This document shows positions 35,165 through 46,887 of a DNA stretch of 64,000 nt, one piece after another. The DNA lies in the NCBI GenBank assembly GCA_007844125.1, contig CM017561.1:34053406-34117405 (forward strand), written 5' to 3'. Within the stretch, counting starts at the first letter, position 1. Each line of letters begins with the position of its first letter. The notes under the pieces were generated by a model, which ran no database searches, was not told where the DNA came from, and worked only from the letters and a program-made list of their open reading frames with translations. The stretch comes from Sinonovacula constricta. Its lineage: Eukaryota > Mollusca > Bivalvia > Cardiida > Solecurtidae. The position numbers and the translations under genes are program-made.

Positions 35165-36985
35165 GAGTCAAATGTATCTGACACTTATATACACAGCATA
35201 CATTTAAATGTATTGGACACTTACATACACAGTATACATTCAAATGTATCAGACACTTATATACACAGCATATATTTAAATGTATTGGACACTTATATAC
35301 ACAGCATACATTTAAAGATACTGGACACTTATATACACAGCATACATTCATATGTATCAGACACTTATATACACAGCATACATTTAAATGTATTGGACAC
35401 TTATATACACATTATACATTTAAATGAATTGAACACTTATATACACAGCATACATTCAAATGAATTGAACACTTATATACACAGCATACATTTAAATGTA
35501 TCAGACACTTATTTACACAGCATACATTCAAATGTATCAGACACTTATATACACAGCATACATTTAAAGATACTGGACACTTATATACACAGCATACATT
35601 CATATGTATCAGACACTTATATACACAGCATACATTTAAATGTATTGGACACTTATATACACATTATACATTTAAATGAATTGAACACTTATATACACAG
35701 CATACATTCAAATGTAATGGACACTTATATACACAGCATACATTCAAATGTATCAGACACTTATATACACAGCATACATTCAAATGTATCTGACACTTAT
35801 ATACACAGCATACATTCAAGTTTATTGGACACTTATATACACAGCATACATTTAAATGTATCTGACACTTATATACACAGCATACATTCAAATTTTTTGG
35901 ACACTTATATACACAGCATACATTCAAATGTATCAGACACTTATATACACAGCATACATTCAAATTTATTGGTCACTTATATACACAGCATACATTCAAA
36001 TGTATCAGACACTTATATACACAGCATACATTCAAATTTATTGGTCACTTATATACACAGCATACATTCAAATGTATTGGTCACTTACATACACAGCATA
36101 CATTCAAATGTATTGGACACTTATATACACAGCATACATTCAAATGTATCAGACACTTATATACACAGCATACATTCAAATGTATTGGACACTTATATAC
36201 ACAAAATACATTCAAATGTATTGGACACTTATATACACAGCATACATTTAAATGTATCAGACACTTATATACACAGCATACATTCAAATGTATCAGACAC
36301 TTATATACACAGCATACATTCAAATGTATCAGACACTTATATACACAGCATACATTCAAATGTATTGGACACTTATATACACAGCATACATTCAAATGTA
36401 TTGGACACTTATATACACAAAATACATTCAAATGTATTGGACACTTATATACACAGCATACATTCAAATGTATTGGACACTTGTATATACAGCATACATT
36501 TAAATGTATCAGACACTTATATACACAGCATACATTCAAATGTATCAGACACTTATATACACAGCATACATTCAAATGTATCAGACACTTATATACACAG
36601 CATACATTCAAATGTATTGGACACTTATACTAGTATACACAGCATACATTCAAATGTATCAGACACTTATATACACAGCATACATTCAAATGTATTGGAC
36701 ACTTATATACACAGCATACATTCAAATGTATGAGACACTTATATACACAGCATACATTCAAATGTATCAGACACTATTATACACAGCAGTTACAATCAAA
36801 TGCATCTGACATTAATAGGCACAGCATACATTTAAACAGATCTGACACAAATATATATCCATAGCATACAGTCACATGTATCGGACATTGATATACACAG
36901 CATACATTCAAATGTATTGGACACTTATATACACAGCATACATTCAAATGTATCTGACACTTATATACACAGCACACATTCATAT
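35165..36985. repeat. 36-bp tandem array, about 50 copies
   Basis: The unit is ACACTTATATACACAGCATA followed by CATTCAAATGTATC(A)G, period 36. That is twelve codons, so plus reads DTYIHSIHSNVS-like units and other frames are also open. A block marked by TTTAAAGATACTGG recurs at 35311 and 35563 (252 bp, seven units). Right-end units (after about 36770) are degenerate. Confidence 0.94.
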
Positions 36986-38099
36986 GTATCCAAGTGTACC
37001 AAGTGATTGTTGGTAATATTAACATCTTGCAGATAGCTGACATTTAGGAAGACCTGTGGTATATTGTAACAAGACTGATTAAGGTTGGAACAAAGAAAGA
37101 GGACACACCATTCACAATGGGACTCTCTGTTTATACTGAAACACTGAAAATATTAGGGGATAAAATTAAATAGAAAGTACAGCTTACATTAGACAAATAC
37201 TAAACATATTAGGTCTCTCTTAGACAATGCCATATTATGTTCAAGACAAAACAAGATTATGAAAAAAAATGTATCTAAAAAAATCAATACAACTTGTCAA
37301 AGATAACATTTAACAATTGACTGGACTTGTATTGTGAAGATGATTGACATCTCACAGTACAAATAAGGAAAGAGTCTTAAAAATAGGAAGTGTAGATAAA
37401 TGTACATGACATTTCCCTGACGTGTAGTCTACAAAAATGGAGTCACTTCGTGTGAAAATGGAGTGATAGGAGTCCACTTGTGCCAACTGACATTTACCAG
37501 AAATGGGAAAGGCAAAATGGACAAAATTACCCCGTGACACAATCCCTTCAAGTTTTTCAGCATAGGCGGATTATTGTTCAGGGCTGTTATATGCCCGGTA
37601 ATGTATGTTTTGTTTATTTATAAGGAAGGTTTTGAAACTTGTCTCTTTTTATCTAATTGTTTTCATAAATTTAAAGCAGTGATAATAGATACTGAAGTTC
37701 TACCACACATGTTTCAAGTATTTCAATTATTACAATGGAACTGTTTAGTATGATGAATTACTTAAGAATTTTTACCCTTAATTATTGCATGGAGGTTTGA
37801 TAATACTACTATTTTTATAGCACATTAATATCTATTCAATGTGGGCAGTTTTGGGGTCCAGTCTTTTGCCAAGATAACTAGCTTCTAGTGTGTCATATAG
37901 TATGCTGTTATAGTAAATTTAAATATTGAGGGTTTCATTCCCCAATTCAAAGCTGTGTGATGTTATACTGGTATATTTATTGAACTTAGTCAAGGCCTTC
38001 TATTTATAATATACCTTAATGGAAATGTAAAGTGTAAGCATCTATGAGACTTAATCATTAAATATAGAGTGCCTGCCATCTAATGATGACTAGTTACCA

Positions 38100-38212
38100 A
38101 ATGCATGATGCACACACGCTTCACGCATGTTGCACACATGCTACATGAATGCTTCACACATGCTTAATGCATGCTGAATATATGCTATACATATGCAATA
38201 GGCATGCTTCTG
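38100..38212. repeat. Imperfect ~11-bp repeat
   Basis: A run of irregular units sharing CA.GCTT or ACATGCT (CACACATGCT, ACATGAATGCT, TCACACATGCT, TAATGCATGCT). It may be a young or decaying minisatellite. Confidence 0.6.
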
Positions 38213-39674
38213 AGCAAGAATTCACATTCATAACTTATTCGGAATTCTTGGTTTGTATGCATTTAGGATTACACAATATTATCAGCAAAACAAAACTTTT
38301 ATTCAATTTACGGGTGTCTCCATTTGTTTATTAATTCCCAATGAATATTTCTTAATTTAATGCTGAACATTTCATAAAACAATATGGATGTTTTTTTTCG
38401 TGTTTCACCCAAAGATGTTTAAAATTAACTTTGTAAGTGAGGAATATTACCTAAAGACTAATTGTGTTATCTGCCTTGTAAATATTGCTATATAGTTATT
38501 ATAATGCATCAAATTTGCAATTTTCTATTGCATGGTTATTTTATGTAGTCTTGCAATCACCTATCTACATGCTGTTTGTTTACACCTCTTTTACAAGAAT
38601 GTGGATTCATCTACATATTGTGAAAGTTCAGTTGAGCATTAAAAATATAAACAATGGCTGCTGCCATACGGAGTACAGGCTGCTGCCATAGGAAGTACAG
38701 TGTCATACAAAAATAATTATTTCATCCATATCACTTACAAAATCAACATAGTTTCTGTCACTTTAGATCTATGAAGTAAAGATGAAAACATATGGTCAAT
38801 GAATGAATTACATATTTGATAAAAGCCCCCTGATAATGCCTGTACTGCAGCCCATTTAAACCTTTTATAAAATAATAATGCAAACATTAACTAAAGTAAA
38901 TAAAGTCCAAACTTCTCTTCTGCAGACTTTTAAAAGAATGTGAGAACATGATTACCTTTGATTATATTTTAATCCATTCTAGCCCAGAATAAACTCCTTC
39001 CATTATACTTTTTAACCAGACAAAATCCCTTTTGTGAATGATAGACCACTATATTTTATTCTCCATTAAAGTGACTTTTTGCTCTGGTATGAAAAGCAAT
39101 ATCAGGGCTTCCATCCAGATAGGAATATGATGAGATATTTTTTTCTGTGTGTAGGACAAAATCACCCCCCATACATTCAGGGAAAACATCCCTTCTGGCA
39201 ATATTGGCAAAGGTGGACAGAAACAACCCCAGTGTATTTTCCAGCTCCCCTTTCCTGACCCCTCAATAAGAACGGTCTGAGAGTTTTGTTGTTGTGACTC
39301 AAAACCCTCTTACATTTATGATATTAATGTAAAACTTTTCAATATTTTGTAATTATGTATATTCTTTATAATGTCTTTAAAATAATAGAATGAAAAGCAT
39401 AGCTACATTTGGTGAACATGCAATGAACTGCACAATGCTTTTTTAAAAAGGATATTGTATTTCTCTTCTACTATGCCTTACCTAACATGTATAATTTATA
39501 TTCTATTTAAACCTCTTTGCTATTCAGACTAACATATTTCCTTATGAACAAAACAATGACATGTTTTAAAGTATGTCTGAGAGGTGCAGAAATGTAAACG
39601 AATGCAAAGCTTGCATGCAAATGCACAATTTTCACATGCAGACAGAAGAGTAAATGCATGCAAATGATAAGACA

Positions 39675-40415
39675 TGAGGGCCATGATGGCCCTAAATCGC
39701 TCACCTGATGACACAGACTTTTAGTAGGCTCAAATCTGGCATCAAGTAATTAAGAGTTATTTACTTCAGAAATCTTTGGTGAAGATTTGACTATTAGTGT
39801 GGCCACTGGGTTGATAATATTTTCTAGAATTTTACCAAGTAACCTACTGAATCCACATGACCCACTTCAAAACAGATGTAAGATTTCTTACTGGCAAACA
39901 TTCTGGCCAAGTTTGGTGAAGATTGGGCCATCAATGTGGTCTCTAAGTGTTTTCACAAGATTTTTCTCAAATAGGACTAGTGACCTACTTTTTGACCCCA
40001 CGTGACCCAATAATATACTTATCCAAGATTTCATGCAGACAAACAATCTGATCAAGTTTGGTGAAGATTTGCCTATGAATGTGGCCTTTAGTGTGTTCAC
40101 ATGCTTTTTCTAAGTTTTGACCTAGTGACCTCTTTTTTGAACACACCTGACCCAACCTACTATTCCAAGACTTCATGCAGACAAACTTTCTGACCAAGTT
40201 TGGTGAAGATTGGGTTATATATGTGTGTTCACAAGCTTTTTCTAAGATTTGACTTAGTGGCCTACTTTTTGACCCCATGTGACCCAGTTATGAAATCATC
40301 CAAGTTTCATGTAGACAAACATTCTGACCAAGTTTGATGAAGATTGGATAAAAACTGTGGCCTCTAGCATGTTCACAAGCTAAAATGTTGACGACGGACG
40401 GCGGATGATGTACAA
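39675..40415. mobile_element. Bivalve dispersed repeat with ~145-bp internal units, copy 1
   Basis: It starts with a near-perfect hairpin AGGGCCATGATGGCCCT (39677-39693) and CGCTCACCTGATG. Four to five internal units of about 145 bp follow, each containing variants of GACCTAGTGACCTACTTTTT and GACCAAGTTTGGTGAAGATT. It ends in a GACGACGGACGGCGG-type simple repeat. The opposite GCTCAGGTGAGC end seen in copy 2 is missing here. The design recalls oyster 'pearl'-type elements (MITE-like ends with internal tandem units); this assignment is inference. Confidence 0.7.
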
Positions 40416-40738
40416 AAAACTACATTTAAAACTATCAACCCTGTCTCATACATTGTGATATATGGCCACTACATTAATGGCATGAATGTGAGACCTCTAG
40501 TGTCAATGTCGTAATTTCTTACACATGGCAATGAAAAGCAGAGGCCCCAAAACCAGAAGTTATGTAATATCCAATGACAGCCTATTGTTTGTCTGATTAA
40601 TACTGCAGACACTATTATCCAAACATTACTCCCTTGAAGGCTACTTGCGTCTTTTTTATATTTTTGTATCAAAATAACTCAAAATAACATGTTCAATTGT
40701 AGATAATTTTGATAAGCTTTTACGGATATCACTACTCT

Positions 40739-40791
40739 GTATGTTTATGTTAATTTTTAACAAGTATGTTTATGTTAATTTTTAACAAGTA
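40739..40791. repeat. 26-bp direct duplication
   Basis: GTATGTTTATGTTAATTTTT plus AACAA occurs twice head to tail, a two-copy tandem repeat. Confidence 0.85.
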
Positions 40792-41171
40792 CAAATTGCA
40801 TCTTTAAAATGTTTTGACTTTTCAGTTTATTGTTGAAAGGAAGGGATAATGAAAAACTAGGATCTTTTTTGGGGGATGAATGATAATGATAATAAGAGGT
40901 AAAAATATAAAAAAAAAATTGCTGTTACTTTATAAACTGTATGTTTAAGGCAAAACAAGTTGATAAAAAAGCTAGGTTCAGATCTTGAATTAAAAACATA
41001 TCCACGAATATTAAGCATGTTGTGTCAGCTTTTATATTTTTTTTTCTTAAAACTGATTTAAGAATTTCAATGCAAATTAAAAATATTGAGTGAAATATGT
41101 GAATATCATAAATGTAAATCCCAAAGAACTGTGTACAAAAGCATATCTTATTGAAAACGTAAAGTTGTGTG

Positions 41172-41468
41172 TTTATTGGGTTAATTGTCACACCAACAGT
41201 ATTTCAGTTATCTAGAGACGGTGTCCACTTGAAGCAGATATAGTGCTGCCTTCATAGCATGTATAGCATGCTGTGAACCACACCCAGTCACATTTTCCTT
41301 ACACCAGGCCAACCAGTCATGGAACCACCCTTATATTCGTTTGAGCATTAGCAAAAGAGCTATACCACTACCATTTTTAATGACTTTGGTATGTCGGGGC
41401 CCAAGATCAAACCTGGGGCCTCCCGTACTTGGAGCCGAGGTTCTACCGATTGCCCTACCAGGTCCAGT
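41172..41468 (-). mobile_element. tRNA-derived SINE, family B, copy 1
   Basis: On the minus strand the head reads GGACCTGGTAGGGCAATCGG (A-box-like TGGTAGGGC...) with GGTTTGATCTT as a B-box-like element. A body follows, containing CATACCAAAGTCATTAAAAA and CTGAAATACTGTTGG, with a tail ending AATAAAC. It aligns along its whole length with the copy ending at 43475. The polymerase III promoter boxes and the two dispersed copies support a SINE. Confidence 0.75.
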
Positions 41469-41524
41469 AAAGATGTTTTTACTTTGTGTACTTCTACATA
41501 ATACTACAAAAGCTGCTTTACCGT

Positions 41525-41735
41525 GGCTAATACTTCAACTACCACTACCAGAACCACTGCTACAACTATTAAATACTACTACTACTACAATCACTAACAC
41601 AACTACTACTACTACTACTACTAGTGCTACTGCTACTACTAGTATAACCACTATTATTACTATTATGTTATAACTATTACTACTGCTACTACTATTACCA
41701 CCACTGCTCAAACTACTACTATTACTACTACTTAA
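41525..41735. repeat. Imperfect (ACT)n microsatellite
   Basis: ACTACTACT-rich trinucleotide tract with interruptions. It accounts for the Thr-rich or Val-rich frames on either strand here. Confidence 0.9.
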
Positions 41736-43079
41736 ATTCTGGCACTGTACCAGTTGTCCAAAACATTGTATATCAAATGTATTTCTTTCACAATCATAGC
41801 TTAATGTAATGTAGTGTACCATGTAACATAATAAGCCTATCGTAAGGTAAGTAACCAACCGCATCGTAAATGGAACATTGTATTGTAACATAATGCATCA
41901 TGATAAGACCAAGATAACCTAATATAATGTACAGTATGGTAACGTAACAAATGTGAATTGTATTGTGCTGTATTTTTTACATGCAAATTAAAATCGCACA
42001 CTTATGACAATATGAAAGATACTTTTTCATTACAGAGACAGATGTGGGGCATAGGAATAGTAAATCAGTATATCATAAAGAAGAGTGGGGGAAAGAATGA
42101 TAGTTAACTAAACATTTAAATTTATTTATCTTAGAATGATACATTTTTACACACATGTTCGATGTTGAATCAGGTCATACTGGCTTTACTTACTTATTAT
42201 TTGCCTACACATTTTACCATTTAGAAGGAAATTGCATCGTCTCATTTGACGTGAAAATATTCTGCCTACATGCACTGGAAGTGGGCCAATTAGGGCACAC
42301 CAATTTGGTCTATGCCAAGGCCATACAGTGTAAGTAGGCCGAGCTGAACCTTAGCAATAACAATGTGCCCATTTTGTATGCTATTTTGCAATGTAATGTA
42401 AAGTGACATAAGGTTAACCTTACAGTAGGTTGCATCTTAGTGTACATCATACACAGAATTAACGTGTAGATTTTCTACCATAATGCATATTGTGTATGGT
42501 ATGGTGTTAAACGTGTTCATCTTATGGTGCATTGAACGTAATTGTAATGTACATAAATGATATTATGTGACAACCCTTACGGTTCCAGAACTGTAGTAAA
42601 GCACAAAATGTCATTAATACACCATTTTTGTGGTAATTTTATGACTACATCCAGCTGTTCTAATCTGCAAATGTACCTTCTTAAAAATCAAGGTAAATGT
42701 GTAATAAAGTTCATAGTATTTCCTTCTTATTTTTTCTGGGTCAGGGAGGCAAACTGAAAAATGTCAGGATGGGTTTTGTCTGGGTAGAAAGTGATGGGAG
42801 GGGTTTTGTATGCCCCTTTCAAAATAGCGGGAGAGGACATGTCTGGGAGGTTTTAAATCTAGCTGATATTTTAACTTGCTTTCCTGTCAAATTTATTTAA
42901 AGAAAGCCTAACTACATTGTCGCAAAGTTACTTCATTTTACTCGCACAAACATGAAGTCCCACCAACATTTACTCACTCCATTTTGCTACAAAGTGATTC
43001 CATTACTCTGAAGGAAGTGTCTGTTCTACACAGTAATTTTCCATTTTCTCCATGCTTCACATTTTTTTATGCCCTTTCC

Positions 43080-43199
43080 TATTGAGCTGTATTTGTTTAT
43101 TTGGTTTATTTCCCTCCAATATTGAGCTGTAATTGTTTATTGGGTTTATTTCCCTCCAATATTGAGCTGTAATTGTTTATTGGGTTTATTTCCCTCCAA
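43080..43199. repeat. 40-bp tandem repeat, 3 copies, in a SINE tail
   Basis: TATTGAGCTGTAATTGTTTA followed by TTGGGTTTATTTCCCTCCAA occurs three times, the first copy slightly divergent. It directly abuts family-B SINE copy 2 and shares TTTATTGGGTT with the tail of copy 1. Confidence 0.88.
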
Positions 43200-43475
43200 C
43201 AGTATTTCAGTTATTTGGAGACTGTGTCCACTTGATATAGTACTGCCTTCACTGTGTAGAGCAGGCCGTGACCACCTAGCATGATACAACACTTTGTCAC
43301 ATTATACTGACACCTAGCCAACCTGTTGTGGAACTACCTTTAAAATTTGCTTGAGAAAGCAAGCGAGCTATATCATTACCATTTTTAATGACTTGGTATG
43401 TCACAGCACAGGATTGAACCCAAGACCACCTGTACTGGATGTGGATGCTCTACAGATTGTGCTACCAGGTCCAGT
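43185..43475 (-). mobile_element. tRNA-derived SINE, family B, copy 2
   Basis: The minus-strand head GGACCTGGTAGCACAATCTG with B box GGTTCAATCCT is better preserved than in copy 1. The body shares CATACCAAGTCATTAAAAA and CAAGTGGACAC. Its 3' tail runs into the 40-bp tandem repeat. Confidence 0.78.
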
Positions 43476-44433
43476 CCAGCTGTACTGTACAACATATACA
43501 TCATAGGTTACATTGTTGTGAGTGTAAACATCTGTGAGTAATGTGCAGGAGAATTGGATATAGGAATGCTGGACACCCGTGGTTCATCCATTTCATTAAA
43601 ACATTCATTGACAGCATCCTATCATATTTATAGAAAGATTTTAATTAAATGATGCATGACTTAAAGATGTTTTTACCAATTTCAATAGCAAGGGCAGCAG
43701 GGCCTAGTGTCTAATTTAAGTAATTTCTATAAAAAACGACAATGAAATAAGTATTAACACACATCTTTGTTGTGACCAAGTCTCCCTCAAAAAATAAATA
43801 TTTTTATCATACAATACAATTGCACAGTAGTGACAAATCTGTAAATCTTAGTTTTTATGCACAAACAGGTAGTGTAATGGATTGAATTGAAATGGATGGA
43901 GTTAGGGTAGCTTCCTTTTGTGACAAGTGACAATTAGTGACAACATGGACAGAGGTGGGCAGGAGTGTCCATGGTGATGTATCACCAAGGTGACATTGGC
44001 AGTGACAGATACACTTATGCTGTAGAATGGTTCAGGATAACTTTTACAAACCTTTTACAATAAAGGAATGCTAATTGAATATAATTTTCACTATATCAAA
44101 CAAAATTAAAAAAGCAACACTTGTTTTTATTGCTAGCTCTTACAATTATAGGACACTTCAAAATGTATGCATCCACGGGGTTGCCTACATTTAACATTCT
44201 ATTGATTTTACTGTCTCTATAGTAACTCATACTTAACAATCACAGCAATATGACTGCCAATAAGCCTGGCCACATAATGTATTTCATTATGTTATTTACC
44301 ACTGTAATATGTTACATGTTGACTAACAATTTTTCTGATCCAATCTACAGAATAAATCATATTTTGGTATTATAAATGGCACAGTGACTTGTGCAGGGAA
44401 CCAATCGATATATATACCATGTGCCACGGTTAC

Positions 44434-45249
44434 CTGCTTTTGTACTGCCTTTGCGAACTGGTTCGCTTTTAAGTTCTGAGTGAACTGAATGCATTTTGGG
44501 TTGGTGTTTCTGATCTGGCTGTTCTATTACTGCTGCATCCATGTTGCTTGGTGTTTGTGAAGGTGTGGTTGAAACCTCAAGATTATCTGCTTCAGTGTCA
44601 TCCAAATCTTCCAAGACCTCCAGTACAGTGTCTCCAGACTTGGACAAAACCAGGTCATCTTTCACTGGACTCTCCACCAAGGGAGCCACTGACGTCAAAT
44701 TCTCCATTGAAGACTCTTGTGCAAGGGATACTGAGGTTGTTATTGCAGATTCTAGGTCAGGCCAGCCTTCAGCAAATGCTGAGTCTACTTGAGACACTGT
44801 ATCAACACTGTCCAGTTTTGTTGGACTGGTAGAAACACTTGGAACATTTAGATCAGTTAGTGCTGCTTTCTCCTTTACCTGACCTATTTCTTCATCAGTA
44901 TCAGTATCATAAATACTTTGGTCAATGGACACATTTTTTGTCAGTATTGTTTTGTCTTTATTACTTTCTGCTGTAGTTGAACTGAAATCTGTTTCATCAT
45001 TGTTGAGTTTTCTTTTCTGCTCAGCTAATGAAGTGTATCTCATGGAAGAAAGACTTTGCTGACTACTCGGACGTTTCTCAAAACCCTCAGTGGGTTCCAT
45101 AGATTGGCCAGGAGCAGATAATCTACGAGGTGTGAAAATGGATTGTTTTTGTGTGGAAGGGGATGATTGAAATATATTGTGAGAATCTGTGTTGATGTTA
45201 GAAGTGTGTGTGCTCTCAGTGTCACTGTCTGAAGAGATGATAAATGATG
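44434..45249 (-). CDS. Large exon of the unrecognised gene (272 codons)
   Basis: Acceptor TTTTCTTGTAG|CA (45251-45250) and donor GCAG|GTAACC (44433-44432), phase 1 in and out. It encodes SFIISSDSDTESTHTSNI..., then FTPRRLSAPGQSMEPTEGFE, YDTDTDEEIGQ, EVLEDLDDTEADNLE, and ends EPVRKGSTKA. It is rich in Ser, Thr, Asp and Glu with many acidic-directed phosphosites, as in disordered linkers. The open frame extends past both splice sites for a short way, which gives a misleading longer ORF. The next exon supplies AT to complete a split Asp codon. Confidence 0.87.
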
Positions 45250-46274
45250 CTACAAGAAAATATATACAGACAGTAAGTTCACAGCAACTGTATTTATGGC
45301 ATGGAAACAAATTATTTTATTTCTTATTTACTAGCAAGTACAAAAACATAAGAAATACATGTAATATAAATACTCAAATTTTTCTCTTTTTTTTAAATTT
45401 CAGTATTTAAAATATTCTGACTAGCTTAAATATAAACATGTCATATCTGTACAATCTTAAAGTTTTTTTTATTTAAAATGAAGATAAAAAAAGAACATTA
45501 GAAGAAGATTATCTAAATTAACCTTTGGCATACTGGATATAATAAAAAAAGTGAACAATAAAAGAAAAAAGAAAGGTCTAGCTAACTGGAGTTGTCTTGA
45601 AATTATTTCTGGGAAAAAACGAAAACATGCAAAAATCTAGGTATAAACCATGGCATAAAAAGGACAAAAGAAATATGTTTCTGATAGTATGCTTATTAAA
45701 TTTATTTAAATAACATTAACACTACTCTTTTAATAAAGCAGCGAAGTGTCTCTCTTAGCAAAGTCAAAACTGGTTTCTGAATAGAACATTCATGTAGCAA
45801 AATGCACAAAAACAAGACTACATTTATAAAAAAAGTAAACACATAAAAATTTCAATGTATTTATTAACTAAAGATGAATAAGAAAATGAGTCAAGTAAGT
45901 TTTTTATATCACTGAGTTGTAACATGTATTCTAAAATTCACATTTAAGTCAAGTTAACTACCACATTTATGCATAAAAGAATTGATATAAAGAAGGAAGA
46001 AATTTAAAATAACTTTTATTGGCTAAAAAGCTTAAAATGCAACAGTACCTTGTGAGCAAACTCAATTGAGACTGAGGGACCCTGAATTATACCACAAGTA
46101 AATACCATAGTACTTAAAGATACAGTAAGTTCTAATAAATTTTCTCAATACTTCACAATATTATGCTATAATTACCTTTTTTATAAATGTAGCCCAAATG
46201 TATTTAACTGGCTTCAATAGTTCAAAGAAAGACAAACAAGACAAAAAACAAGCCAACAGTGACAGCCAACCTAC
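45250..46274 (-). other. Intron, 1.0 kb
   Basis: AT-rich with no additional feature recognised. Confidence 0.55.
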
Positions 46275-46347
46275 CTTGGTCAGGTCGTATAGGAACAAAT
46301 CCTGTTGGTTTTTTTCTCTCCTGGCTCTCAGCATCACTGTACTGCTC
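46275..46347 (-). CDS. Exon of the unrecognised gene (73 nt)
   Basis: Acceptor CTATTCCAG|GAG and donor CAAG|GTAGG. Phase 0 in and phase 1 out. It encodes EQYSDAESQERKKPTGFVPI plus RPDQ, and the final G joins CA of the next exon to make Ala. Frame and phase agree with both neighbours. Confidence 0.82.
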
Positions 46348-46702
46348 CTGGAATAGAAAAGAACCGTCTCACTGGATCTCTATGTTAGTTTTTAGCCTTA
46401 ATCAGGCAACATTCTTTAAAAGCCAACACTAATCCTTATTTATTTTTTAACAACTACACGCAAAGGTAACTAAACATAATGCTTGAGATTCAGCAGCAAA
46501 AAAGGGTTGATCCTGATCAGACATCTCCTTGCTGATTTGGTTCTACATTATTTTTTCTCTCTGCTCAGTATGTGTTGGCTTATTTAACAAACAATACATG
46601 GCAATGAAAGCAATGTTTATCTACAAGATAATGGAGAAATGGATAGTTGTGAGAAGTTAAATTAAATAACAGATTTCTGTGAGTTCTGTGAGTTCCCCAT
46701 AC
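46348..46702 (-). other. Intron, 355 bp
   Basis: AT-rich. TTGATCCTGATCAGAC near 46508 resembles GATC-rich motifs seen at the window start. Nothing else. Confidence 0.5.
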
Positions 46703-46887
46703 CTCCTCTCTATCTCTCACTTCCCGTGGGGAGGCCTCTCCTGAGGGTGGGGTTACACTTGGAGAGCCCCCTGGTGACTCTCCAAACAACGGCAATGTAA
46801 AGCGTTCAACCTCAAGGTCTAGCTCCTTTTCTTCAAGGTCAGACTGACCTGGCGTATCTATGGTAACACGCTTCCTGCCCTTCTTGC
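46703..46887 (-). CDS. Exon of the unrecognised gene (185 nt)
   Basis: Acceptor TTTTTTTGTTTCAG|GC (very strong) and donor GAG|GTATGG. Phase 1 in and phase 0 out. It encodes KKGRKRVTIDTPGQSDLEEK, then ELDLEVERFTLPLFGESPGG and a Ser/Pro-rich segment ending REVRDREE. Joined to the upstream exon it forms the polybasic YRRRGKKGRKR, a plausible nuclear-localisation or phosphoinositide-binding patch, immediately before a proline-directed TP site. Confidence 0.86.

Larger units (their letters stand above)
30380..44433 (-). other. Intron, 14 kb, rich in repeats
   Basis: It holds the 33-bp and 36-bp arrays, SINE copies of two families, a bivalve ~145-bp-unit repeat and several microsatellites (listed separately). 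The stretches 30380-31895, 34015-35160, 36990-38090, 38215-39670, 40430-41170, 41740-43080 and 43480-44433 show no gene or exon I can support. Extra cassette exons cannot be excluded, since the flanking phase is 1 on both sides. Confidence 0.6.

Noticed and set aside
35213..36733. 506-codon plus-strand ORF
   Set aside because: Period-36 array; several other frames are also open.
39888..40278. 70-97-codon minus-strand ORFs
   Set aside because: Same dispersed repeat as at 53-55 kb.
41341..41891. Thr-rich plus-strand and Val-rich minus-strand ORFs
   Set aside because: Explained by a SINE head and the (ACT)n microsatellite.
43900..44010. Minus-strand open stretch with VTANVTLVIHHHGHSC
   Set aside because: No splice sites, and the composition looks like repeated GTGACA-type intronic sequence.
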